NCBI GenBank assembly: GCA_001275005.1
Contig: JWZX01002951.1
Location: 1-27,654 of the forward strand
Direction of reading: 5' to 3'
Length of the DNA: 27,654 nucleotides
Origin: Chrysochromulina tobinii
Taxonomy: Eukaryota; Haptophyta; Prymnesiales; Chrysochromulinaceae
Shown one piece after another: positions 19,990 through 27,654 of this stretch; position 1 is the first letter of the stretch; each line of letters begins with the position of its first letter. Position numbers and translations under genes: made by a program. The notes beneath the pieces are model-generated. The model was not told the DNA's origin, did no database searches, and worked only from the letters and a program-made list of their open reading frames with translations.

Positions 19990-20946
19990 TCACTCGGTCC
20001 GCGCCTTCTTGCCCGCGGCTTGTGTGTCCCCGGCCGCGGCGGCTGGCTGGTCGTGCGCAGCGGTCGCACGCTTGGGCAAGAGCTGAGGCGCATCGGGCGT
20101 GCACCACTTCGCACAGAGCCGCTTGTACGTTGGATGGTCGAGCTTGAGGATGTTTTGAATCCGGTGTAGGCCGCCCTGATAGTCGTCGGTGACAGGTGGG
20201 GTCGCATCGCAGAGCCACGCGCACTGGTCGTCGCACATGACCTGCACCCACCCGTCCTTGACCAAAAATGCGAGGTCGAAGAAGTTTTCGACCGTCTGCG
20301 AGAATGAGTCCGGGTTGAGCAGCAGGTGGAACATGTTGACGCGCCGCTCGCGGCCATCGGCCTTGGCGGCGACGGCCGCCTCCCTGAGCGCATTCGCGAG
20401 TACGCGTAGGCGCGCCGTCTGCGCCTTGTCTTCCTCGACTTCGCGCAGCCCCGCCACGTCCACATTGTCCGCTGTCTGAAGCGGCTCCGAAGGGCCCTGC
20501 TCCTTGCGCTTGCGCTCCTTCTTCTCCTTCTTGGCCGGCGCCTCAAATTTGCCAAGAAGGAAGGTGACTGCCGGCACCTGCTTGTGGATCCTTTCCATCG
20601 CCACGTCGCTCGCGAGTTCTGCCCACTTGATCGCGTTGCCGGTCGAGAACTTGTACTTCATGAGCAGTTTGTGCAGGAAGGCCGTCGGTGTCGCCTTGTC
20701 AAGGTTACCCGCCTGCTCGGCACCGATTCCCGAGGTGACGTTCAGCAGGCTCGCGTCCAGCGCCCCTGCGCGTGAATCATCCTTGGCGCCTCTCTGCCAC
20801 AGGCTGTTGGCCTTGTCGATGACGCCAGCAAGTGCGGAGCTGCCGGTGCTCGCGTACTCGGTGCGGTGCTTATCCACATTGTCCTTGAGGTCGCGCAACT
20901 GCGCGCGGATCGACGAGGCGTTCGAACTCGAGGCGCCGTCGCTCAT
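19990..20946 (-). CDS. NSE4: SMC5/6 complex kleisin subunit Nse4
   Basis: Single exon of 318 residues from ATG 20946 (the frame is open further upstream without an ATG). The N-terminal part (LRDLKDNVDKHRTEYASTG...VIDKANSLWQRG) fits the Nse4 helix that binds SMC5 or SMC6 heads. The C-terminal domain carries the family signature SFSQTVENFFDLAFLVKDGWVQV at about residues 220-245 (compare ENFFDLSFLVRDG in plants and fungi), followed by a winged-helix-like segment and a disordered Ala/Lys tail. Nse4 bridges the SMC5 and SMC6 heads in a nuclear complex needed for recombinational repair and chromosome segregation. Lys-rich KKEKKERKRKE in the middle is a plausible nuclear localisation signal. It is divergent from the Tim50-like gene with only 177 bases between the starts. 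Confidence 0.9.
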   Translation of the reverse strand: MSDGASSSNASSIRAQLRDLKDNVDKHRTEYASTGSSALAGVIDKANSLWQRGAKDDSRAGALDASLLNVTSGIGAEQAGNLDKATPTAFLHKLLMKYKFSTGNAIKWAELASDVAMERIHKQVPAVTFLLGKFEAPAKKEKKERKRKEQGPSEPLQTADNVDVAGLREVEEDKAQTARLRVLANALREAAVAAKADGRERRVNMFHLLLNPDSFSQTVENFFDLAFLVKDGWVQVMCDDQCAWLCDATPPVTDDYQGGLHRIQNILKLDHPTYKRLCAKWCTPDAPQLLPKRATAAHDQPAAAAGDTQAAGKKARTE

Positions 20947-21123
20947 GGGGGGCGGGAAGAAGTTGGACCCCTCTCCAAGCAAAAGATAGGGTGGCCGCAG
21001 TCCGCAGAGCCACCGTTCGGACAACCTGGTCTCCTTCGGTGGGAGGGGATGAGCTTTTTCATTCTCTGGACTCCGAAGCGACTGTGAAGACTGTGACCGA
21101 GCACGTGGCGAAACTCAAACCTC
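20947..21123. promoter_or_regulatory. Compact bidirectional promoter region of NSE4 and the Tim50-like gene
   Basis: Only 177 bases separate the two divergent ATGs, so the promoters and both leaders must share this segment unless 5' exons were missed. No TATA-like box is visible at a sensible position for either gene. Confidence 0.55.
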
Positions 21124-22122
21124 ATGGCGTTGTATAATCGCTTCGTGAGCGTCGCCAGCCGGCTGAGCCGCCAGCCGGCACTGCTAGCCGCAGCCGCGTC
21201 GACGACCGCCGCTGCCATCACTGGTGCCGCTGCATGCGCATGCGCGGCCGCGCCCGAGCCCGCTACCGCTGCTGCCGCCCAAAGCGCCACGCCGCCGGCC
21301 TCCTCTGCTTGGCCTTCGCCGCTGAAGACCGTATCGGACACGATCTACGAGAACGTCATCGCGCCTTACGCCGAACCCTCACGCGAAAAGCTGCTGCCTG
21401 ATCTGCCGCCCAACGTCAAGGGCCGCGAGAAGCCCACACTCGTGATCTCACTCGACGGCACCCTGATCGAGTCACAATGGACACGCCAGTTCGGGTGGCG
21501 CTACATCAAGCGGCCCGGCGTGGATGACTTTCTGCGGCAGCTGCATCCGCTCTATGAGCTCGTGCTGTGGACGGACGCTCAAAACACGGCCGATCCGGTT
21601 GTCGACCGCCTCGACCCGCAGCGCCTCTTCCGGCACCGCCTGTACCGTGACGCGACGACGTACATGCAGGGCGAGCACAAGAAAGACCTGCGGGCGCTCA
21701 ACCGCGACCTCGACAAGGTGCTCATCATCGACTGCTCCGCCTCTTCCTTCTCGCTGCAGCCAAAGCACGGCATCGCCGTGAAGCCCTACCGGGTGGAGCA
21801 GGACCCGCTCAAGGAGGACTCCACTCTCAAGAACTTGGTGCCTTTCTTGCAGTTCGTGGCGCTCAACCAGCGGCTCAAGGGCTCGACCACACCGTTCCAC
21901 AAGGAGCTGGAGGCGCTAGGCGTCTCCACCACCATCGAAGATGGTGGCGTTGCCTTCCAAAAGGCGGTCGATGCGCGCTTCGCCGAGCTGCGCACCGCGG
22001 GCAAGATGCCGATGCAGCGCGGCCGCGGCAGCTTCATGGGCGGGGGTGGAGACTCCAGCGGCGCGGCGGCCGCTGGTGGATCGGTGTGGGAGCGGATGGG
22101 CTTACGAAAGGGTGCGCAGTGA
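21124..22122 (+). CDS. TIM50: Tim50-like mitochondrial inner-membrane import receptor
   Basis: Single exon of 332 residues from ATG 21124. The first ~45 residues are Ala/Ser/Arg-rich with no acidic residue, consistent with a mitochondrial targeting sequence plus a weak hydrophobic stretch. Residues about 100-250 are an NLI/FCP1-like (HAD) domain of the Tim50 type: LVISLDGTLIESQWTRQFGWRYIKRPGVDDFLRQL, YELVLWTDA, LFRHRLYRDATTYM, LNRDLDKVLIIDCSASSF. Tim50 sits in the inner membrane and receives presequence proteins for the TIM23 channel. The phosphatase DxDxT motif is degraded to SLDGT (first Asp lost), as in fungal Tim50, so phosphatase activity is unlikely. The C-terminus has a Gly-rich segment GRGSFMGGGG. 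Confidence 0.9.
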   Translation: MALYNRFVSVASRLSRQPALLAAAASTTAAAITGAAACACAAAPEPATAAAAQSATPPASSAWPSPLKTVSDTIYENVIAPYAEPSREKLLPDLPPNVKGREKPTLVISLDGTLIESQWTRQFGWRYIKRPGVDDFLRQLHPLYELVLWTDAQNTADPVVDRLDPQRLFRHRLYRDATTYMQGEHKKDLRALNRDLDKVLIIDCSASSFSLQPKHGIAVKPYRVEQDPLKEDSTLKNLVPFLQFVALNQRLKGSTTPFHKELEALGVSTTIEDGGVAFQKAVDARFAELRTAGKMPMQRGRGSFMGGGGDSSGAAAAGGSVWERMGLRKGAQ

Positions 22123-22499
22123 AGCCCAGTGCGTGCACAAGTGCGCGCGGAGGAGCGACCGTGCAGGCTCGTCCGTGCAGCCGGGGAGGGCGGATCGGAT
22201 CGTATAGCGGCAAGTTGCGCAATGTATTGAATTTCCTCTGTCGAGGCGCTGGGCCGCCCTGCGGGCCTAAGCGCAACCGACTCGTGCTCCAATCGTGTTA
22301 GTTTTCTTGTAGCAAAAGGGTTGGATGCGCATACTTTCGTAATTTTCTATGTAAGTAAAACATGCGCCGGGCGCGGGGCGGCGGACCCGCGGCGGGGCAC
22401 ATTACTTCAACTTCGGCATGCTTCACAGGCCTGTGAATGAAGCACTGAACTCCGCGAGAGGCGCTCTTGCACGTGGCTGAGAAGTAGTGTGCCACAGCG
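22123..22499. other. Intergenic region upstream of the Gly-rich repeat protein gene
   Basis: Contains the 3' flank of the Tim50-like gene and the promoter/leader of the next plus-strand gene. An AT-rich patch at about 22290-22360 is the most likely 3'-end or promoter signal. No open frame with family features. Confidence 0.5.
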
Positions 22500-24868
22500 A
22501 TGTCGCTGTCGCCCGACATGATCGAGCGCATTGAGAAGCTCGCGCAGTACGTGGCGCATACGAACGGCCAAATGGAGGACACTGTGCGCGAGCGCCAGCG
22601 CACCAACCCAAGCTTCTCCTTCCTCTTTGGAGGCGAGGGCGCGGGTTACTATAAGGAGTGCCTGCGAAAGTTTTCTTCAGCCAACAGCGCGGCCGCATGT
22701 GGCCCGGGACCAGCCAGCACCGCCAGCATGGGCATGGGCTTCCAGCAATTTGCGGTTGGACCGCTGCCACCTTCTGGCACAGGCTGTGGGCCAAATGGCT
22801 CTGGAACTCCTGTGTGCGGTGGCCCTGGCTGCGGCGGCCCTGGATGTGGCGGCCCTGGATTCGTCGTGGGCGGTTCGGCGCCCGGAGGTGGCTACGGCAC
22901 AGGCTACGGCATGCATGGCGCGATGGGTGCCTATGTCGGCAGTGGCGGTATGGGAGGCGGTGGGGCCAGTGGCGACAGCAGCCTGCCGCCCTACCTGGGC
23001 GCTTACCGACGCATCGAATACGACACAGGCGGCGGCGGCGGCGGCGGCGGCGGCGGCATGGGTGGCTTGGGTGGCGGCGGCATGAACGGCGGTGGAGGCA
23101 TCGCCGCTGTCGAGGAGGAGCGGATCTTCTCACTGCTCGAGCGTCGCGACGAGTGCCGCCGGCGTCGCGACTGGGACGGCGCCGACCGCCTCAAGGACGA
23201 GCTCCTTGCGCTCAACGTGCTCGTCAACGACAAGGAGCGTTCGTGGACGGTCCGTGCCCCACTGCCGAGTATGGCTGGTCCGTCCAGCGGGTGTGGCGCC
23301 GGTGGCGCGCCGTCCAACGGGACGTATGGCGCCTGTGGGTATGGGTCTGGCGGCGGCTACAGCGGCGGTGGCTTCGCAGAGGGTGGAGGCAGTGGTGGCG
23401 GCTTGGCGGGCGGCCAATTCCGCGGGCCCTCGGCTCCGGCCAGCAGAGCCGCGTCCACCCTCACGCACGATTACACCCGGTCGGGCAACGACAATTTCCC
23501 AGTGGACGTGACGCGCGTGAACGAGCTCATCGCGGGGCGCATGAACGCCAAGATCACGCGCGACTTTGAGCGGGCAGACGCGCTAAGGATGGAGCTGCGC
23601 CAGCTCGGGGTGGAGGTGCATGATCGAGACAAGGTGCGGCGTACGCCCTGGGCCTTGCGGCCCCCTACGCGCTGTAGCCGTCGACTCCCTCGCGCCCTCC
23701 CTCTCGTGCCCTCCCACTCACTGTGCTCTTCCCCACACCCCTTCCCCAACGAAAGGTATGGTTTGTCGATCGCCCGGAGCTCGCACGGCTCACGATTCAG
23801 GCGCCACCCCCTCTGCATGGGCGTATGGTGAGCGGCGGCGGCATGGGCGGCGGCGGCGGTATGGGTGGCGGTGGTGGCGGTGGTGGCATGGGTGGCGGAG
23901 GCGGCATGGGTGGCCTGGGCGGCGGAGGCGGCGGAGGCGGCATGGGCGGCGTGGGAGGCCACCGCGCCGACGCCTCTGCACATGACTACCATCGCGACCC
24001 GACGGACCGGCTGCCAGTGCCCGATGAGGGTCGCTTGCATGCGTTACTTGCTGACCGTCTGCTCGCAAAGAAGACGCGCGACTTCGACAAGGCAGATCGG
24101 TTGCGCGAGGACCTGCGCCGGGTGGGCGTCGAGGTCTTCGATAGAGAAAAGACGTGGAAGGTCATCCCGCCCCAGTTAGGGATGGTGCCGCCCGCGATGG
24201 CGCCGCACGGGATGGCGACGCAGGGCAGGGGCGGCGGCATGCCAGGCCAGATGGGCGGTGGCATGCCTGGCCAGATGGGCGGCGGCATGGGCGGCGGCAT
24301 GGGCGGCAGCATGGGCGGCGGCTTTGCTGGCGGCATGGGCGGTGGCATGGGTGGTGGCATGGGTGGCGGCATGGGCGGCGGCATGGGCGGCGGCATGGGC
24401 GGCGGCATGGGCGGTGGCATGGGTGGTGGCATGGGTGGCGGCATGGGCGGCGGCATGGGCGGCGGCATGGGCGGCGGCATGGGCGGCGGCATGGGCGGCG
24501 GCATGGGCGGCGGCATGGGCGGCGGCTTTGCTGGCGGCATGGGCGGCGGCATGGGCGCCTCTCCCGGCCAAAGCAAAAACTCGATGCTGCGCTACAGCCG
24601 TGCGCCCGACGACAACAGGCCCGTCGACGTGCGTGCGGTCGAGGCGCTGCTGAGCGAGCGGCTCGCGAGCAAGATGCAGCGCGACTTCACACGCGCCGAT
24701 CAGCTGCGCGACGAACTCAAAGCGGTCTACAATGTAGAGGTGCATGACACCGAGCGCGTGTGGCACGTGAGCCGTAACATTGGCGGCGGCAGCCAATTCA
24801 GCGAGCTTCGAGGCAGACCGCCGCCGCCGGCGCGGGATCGCTCGCGCTCGCCATCCCGTGGATTTTAG
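22500..24868 (+). CDS. Gly/Met-rich protein with four copies of an RDF-AD helical motif, two exons
   Basis: Exon 1 is 22500-23633 and exon 2 is 23756-24868, joined in phase 0 for 748 residues. Four copies of a ~45-residue helical motif are present: at about residues 206-255 (RRDWDGADRLKDEL), 334-385 (TRDFERADALRMEL), 460-514 (TRDFDKADRLREDL) and 663-716 (QRDFTRADQLRDEL). Each ends in a strand of the type VEVxDxEKxW. The pattern resembles the helical hairpin at the C-terminus of cysteinyl-tRNA synthetases ('KDF-x-x-AD-x-I-R-x-x-L'), but no catalytic synthetase domain is present. The motifs are separated by Gly-rich linkers; the last is a long (GGGM)n run. The protein ends in RDRSRSPSRG, an RS-type tail. 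Together this suggests an RNA-binding or RNP protein, an inference only. I do not recognise a named family. Confidence 0.75.
23634..23755 (+). other. Intron of the Gly/Met-rich gene (122 nt)
   Basis: Starts GTGCGGCGTACG, has a C/T-rich 3' half and ends CCCAACGAAAG. Splicing gives HDRDK-VWFVDRPE, restoring the VxDxE/DK-x-W ending shared by the other three motif copies. That internal homology is strong evidence for the exact boundaries. Confidence 0.88.
23836..23958. repeat. GGCGGC(ATG) minisatellite, first block
   Basis: Imperfect repeats of GGCGGC, GGTGGC and ATGGGC encode a Gly/Met-rich linker between the second and third helical motifs. Units are multiples of three, so the frame is preserved. 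Confidence 0.85.
24234..24560. repeat. 12-bp minisatellite GGCGGCATGGGC coding (GGMG)n
   Basis: About two dozen near-identical 12-base units (variants GGTGGCATGGGT, GGCAGCATGGGC) run in frame. Two longer blocks are themselves repeated: GGCTTTGCTGGCGGCATGGG occurs near both ends, and a CATGGGCGGTGGCATGGGTG block occurs twice, about 72 bases apart, so there is higher-order duplication within the array. Confidence 0.93.
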
Positions 24869-26143
24869 CGGCGACGCGCAGCAGTGGGGCCCAATTCTCC
24901 ACACAGCAGCTCTTGACGACGAGCCCTAAGCCGTGTGGTGTACATGACATGTCTTCGTGCCATGCGAATTGTGCAGAGGCCAGCGTACGGTATACGCAGC
25001 GGGTGGTCTGGCAGGTTGTAGAATGTGCCCGTCGAGTCCCAGATCTCGTTAGCTTGGTCCGGTCCCGTTGGCGTCGATCAGACGCGGATCACCGGATGCC
25101 CGTCAATCGACAATCCGCACGGTGCGACCTCTAGCGTGACACTAGTCCATGCCGACTGAAGCCGCGCTGTCGGTGTGGCTAAAACTATAACTTGGTACTT
25201 GTTAACAGTTACTACTTACTTTTGAGTTAAACAGTTAGGCCGCTTCTAACATCTAAGTTCTAATCCCAAATCCGGAAAATTTCGCGGTCGATTTCGCGGG
25301 TTGACGCCACGGTCGGTTACCCGCGGTGAAATTACGTGCGATAACCGCGTCCCAAGTCCACTTCAAGTCGCACTACTTAAAGTCGCAAGTGCGTGTCGCA
25401 CGGACCACGGCGGCCAAGACCGTCCCTCAACGACCAACAACGACCCAATATTCATGTGTGTTGAGCGGCAGCGGGACGGTCGAACTCGAAGACTCGCACG
25501 GCACGGCACATCCCCGTGCGACGCGGGCCTGACACCGGAATTTGGTATTATTTAGTCTTGAGCGTTTGAGACTTTTCCTTGAGTCTTTTTTCGTTTAGTA
25601 TCAAATCGATGCCAGTATCGAATGCCAGTACGTATATTAGGGGTTCAACGGCGTTCTACAATCCACAAGTACGCGCGTCGCTCGTTTTCTGAGAACCATC
25701 GGCTCGACGGCCGTCAATCGCTTGGAAAAAAATAGATAATTCAACATAAGTCTTATTTCGAAAAACGACTTGACGAAATTAGATCTCCTTCTTGTAGCAT
25801 CGCAGAGCGAGTCCGCAATCAATCCAAACTTACGTTGCAAACGAAAATAGACCTCGCTTGTTTCTCTCCAATTCTGAGACCCTCGACCGACGGCGTTTGG
25901 GCTCGGCTCTGTGGTCTGCAAACGTGCGCCGCCAAGGTCTGCAAACCAAGCCGGCGAGCCTCAGCGCCACTCCCGGGCGCGTGCGTCGCGGGGGATCCCT
26001 CTGCACCTTTCCCTTGGCACCTCCCATCCGGAAATTGCGGCGCGCGCCGCGCCCCCTGTGCGCGCGCGCGCCCGACGAGGCCTCACAATCAAGCCCTGTT
26101 GCTGTGCCCCGCAGATACTGTGATTCGGCGCGGCTCCGTTCGG
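24869..26143. other. Gene-poor, lower-GC stretch; no gene recognised
   Basis: About 1.3 kb with no frame that shows family features. Composition shifts to AT-rich from about 25170 to 25860, unlike the rest of the window. Visible structure: GTTAACAGTTA and GTTAAACAGTTA about 25 bases apart (25200-25240); a direct repeat ATTTCGCGG at about 25279 and 25291; and a small stem with arms CGCGGGT (25295-25301) and ACCCGCG (25319-25325). No transposase, reverse transcriptase, tRNA or rRNA was seen. The right end should hold the promoter of the secreted protein gene. Confidence 0.5.
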
Positions 26144-27654
26144 ATGCGTTCTTCGTTGGCTATGTTTCTCGCCATAGTGCTGGGTCTCATCGACACCAGC
26201 GCAGCGCAGTGCACCAATCTTTGCGGTGGCCTTCACTATGGCTATAAAGCCAGTGATGGAAATTGCGACGACGGCGGCCCGGGCGCACAGACTTCTGATT
26301 GCAGTTTGGGAACCGACTGCAGTGACTGTGGCCCCCGTATTGCACCTCCGGCCCCCCCGGACTCCTTCGGCTACCGATGCACTGAATCATGCGGATGGTC
26401 TTGGGACAACTACTGCGACGATGGCGGACCCGGATCGGCGTACTCCAAGTGCGACCGCGGCACCGACTGTACCGACTGTGGCACTCGCCTGATTATGAGG
26501 GCGCCATTTGCTGCGTCGGCTGCTGGCTGGCCCAATATTGTCGTCAGCGGCTCTAACGGAAATCATCCTGAACCGTCCATGTCATGGACTTTGATTTGCA
26601 CCAACAACTTCTCAATCCCTAACGGAGCAGTGCCGCAAACGGTTCAAAACCCCTCTTTCCAGCCGGGCTCGACGTGCACGTTGACTCTGAGATCCCAATA
26701 CAATATATTGGGGGCCTCTTGGATATTTGGAACTGCTTCGAACCCCATTCTATACTACACGTTCGATGGTGCTGGGTTCCAGACGACCTATTCCTTCACA
26801 GTCCCTGGTCCTCCTCAAGAGCCATCGCCATCGCCATCGCCAGAGCCAGTTGTTGTTCCACCATTTCCGCCATTTCCACCGCCTCCGACATCGCTGCCTC
26901 CGCCTCCACCTCCACCTGCTCCTGCTCCTGCTCCTGCGACGTGCACCAATCTGTGCGGTAACCTTCACTATGGCTATAGAGCCAGTAACGGAAATTGCGA
27001 CGACGGCGGCCCGGGCGCACAAACTTCTGATTGCAGTTTGGGGACCGACTGCATTGACTGTGGCCCCCGTGTTTTACCTCCGGCCCCCCCGGACTCCTTC
27101 GGCTACCGATGCTTTGAATCATGCGGATGGTCTTGGGACAACTACTGCGACGATGGCGGACCCGGATCGGCGTACTCCAAGTGCGACCGCGGCACCGACT
27201 GTAGGGACTGTGGCCCTCGCCTGATGACGAGGGCGCCATTTGTTGCGTCGGCCGCTGGCTGGCCCAATATTGTCGTCGGCTCTAACGGAAATTATCCTGA
27301 ACCGACCCTCTCATGGACTTTGACTTGCACAGGCGGCTTTTCAATCCCTAACGGAGCAGTGCCGCAGACGGTTCAAAACCCCTCTTTCCAGCCGGGCTCG
27401 ACGTGCACGTTGACTCTGAAATCCCAATGGGGCTGGAGCTGGGCATCTCGGGGGGCCTCTTGGATATTTCAAAATGCTTCGAACCCCATTCTATACTACA
27501 CGGTCGATGCCGACGCGGTCCAGACGACCTATTCCTTCACAGTCCCTGGTCCGCCCTCGCCGCCGCCATCGCCGCCGCTGCCGCCCTCCCCTCCACCGCC
27601 CTCGCCGCCGCCCTCGCCGCTGCCGCCCTCCCCTCCGCCGCCCTCGCCCTCACC
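26144..27654 (+). CDS. Secreted Cys-rich DDGG/GTDC-module protein with Pro-rich spacers (3' end off window)
   Basis: An uninterrupted frame runs from ATG 26144 to the window end (at least 503 residues, no stop). The start MRSSLAMFLAIVLGLIDTSAAQ is a clear signal peptide, likely cleaved before or after Gln22. Two large repeats of 244 residues follow. Each has two Cys modules of the form C-x3-C...CDDGGPG...C-x2-GTDC-x-DCG-R, then a ~110-residue beta-rich region (SWTL-C, TVQNPSFQPGSTCTLTL, YSFTVPGPP), then a Pro-rich spacer. The first spacer has SPSPSP and PPPP; the last (at the edge) is PPSPPPSP, as in hydroxyproline-rich cell-wall and pherophorin-type proteins. It is probably extracellular or cell-surface. 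The CDDGG/GTDC module is common in haptophyte and dinoflagellate surface proteins; its ligand is unknown. Third-position GC is clearly lower than in the other genes. Confidence 0.85.
   Translation, partial: MRSSLAMFLAIVLGLIDTSAAQCTNLCGGLHYGYKASDGNCDDGGPGAQTSDCSLGTDCSDCGPRIAPPAPPDSFGYRCTESCGWSWDNYCDDGGPGSAYSKCDRGTDCTDCGTRLIMRAPFAASAAGWPNIVVSGSNGNHPEPSMSWTLICTNNFSIPNGAVPQTVQNPSFQPGSTCTLTLRSQYNILGASWIFGTASNPILYYTFDGAGFQTTYSFTVPGPPQEPSPSPSPEPVVVPPFPPFPPPPTSLPPPPPPPAPAPAPATCTNLCGNLHYGYRASNGNCDDGGPGAQTSDCSLGTDCIDCGPRVLPPAPPDSFGYRCFESCGWSWDNYCDDGGPGSAYSKCDRGTDCRDCGPRLMTRAPFVASAAGWPNIVVGSNGNYPEPTLSWTLTCTGGFSIPNGAVPQTVQNPSFQPGSTCTLTLKSQWGWSWASRGASWIFQNASNPILYYTVDADAVQTTYSFTVPGPPSPPPSPPLPPSPPPPSPPPSPLPPSPPPPSPS
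26210..27530. repeat. 732-bp tandem coding duplication in the secreted protein gene
   Basis: The segment beginning TGCACCAATCT at 26210 is repeated at 26942, a period of 732 bases (244 codons). Long stretches are identical or nearly so, including synonymous sites, so the duplication is recent or is being homogenised. The spacers diverge most. Confidence 0.92.

Noticed and set aside
24176-24904. A minus-strand frame of Ala-His repeats (HAA)n and plus-strand His/Arg repeat frames over the Gly-rich array.
   Set aside because: Any frame through a 12-bp repeat stays open; only the GGMG frame joins the conserved helical motifs on both sides.
25637-25921. A 94-residue minus-strand frame in the AT-rich block.
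   Set aside because: No family resemblance, no neighbouring supportive features; length is within chance expectation for this region.
26727-27224. Frames such as 26727-27224 (+) and 26796-27239 (-) in the secreted gene.
   Set aside because: They are out-of-frame readings; the correct frame runs without a stop from 26144 through the window edge and carries the signal peptide and Cys modules.

Overview
This window is nuclear DNA from a unicellular eukaryote. The genes carry short spliceosomal introns and encode eukaryotic complexes: a UEV ubiquitin-conjugating variant, a SAGA Ada1-like subunit, the SMC5/6 kleisin Nse4, mitochondrial Tim50 and a HECT ubiquitin ligase. GC is high, proteins are rich in Ala, Gly and Pro, genes are compact and introns are 79-136 nt. 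Secreted modules with a DDGG...GTDC-DCG signature and a particular glycosyltransferase-like family (CAAGPAHTF...VVRVRPD) point to a marine alga. A haptophyte (Prymnesium/Chrysochromulina/Emiliania type) is my best guess; this is inference from gene style, with no marker gene to confirm it.

Layout. 1-513: nothing recognised. 514-1584 (-): a 2-oxoglutarate/Fe(II) oxygenase. 2007-2526 (-): a two-exon UEV (Mms2-like), divergent from 2882-3811 (+), an Ada1-like SAGA subunit that contains a 36-bp inverted repeat. 4029-4820 (+): a small multi-pass membrane protein. 5247-7426 (+): a two-exon MFS transporter. 8117-11192 (-): a SemiSWEET + glycosyltransferase-like + polySer + HECT reading frame, whose one intron consists of two copies of a 68-bp tandem repeat. 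11536-13134 (+): a four-TM SLATT/DUF4231-like protein. 13505-19444 (-): a giant intronless kelch-TIG-filamin/EF-hand-TIR-like-LRR protein. 19990-20946 (-): Nse4, divergent from 21124-22122 (+), a Tim50-like protein. 22500-24868 (+): a two-exon Gly/Met-rich protein with four copies of a helical motif and an RS-like tail. 24869-26143: a gene-poor, lower-GC stretch. 26144 to the window end (+): a secreted Cys-rich and Pro-rich protein, open at the 3' edge.

The genes do not form one pathway. Neighbours are mostly housekeeping genes in divergent or convergent pairs, with two ubiquitin genes (UEV, HECT) and one genome-maintenance gene (Nse4). The most interesting material is intron origin and unusual fusion. 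Two coding sequences contain repeat structures that look like young introns: one from tandem duplication, one from a terminal-inverted-repeat (introner-like) element. Two very unusual multidomain architectures (SemiSWEET-GT-HECT and kelch-TIG-EF-TIR-like-LRR) deserve transcript-level checking.
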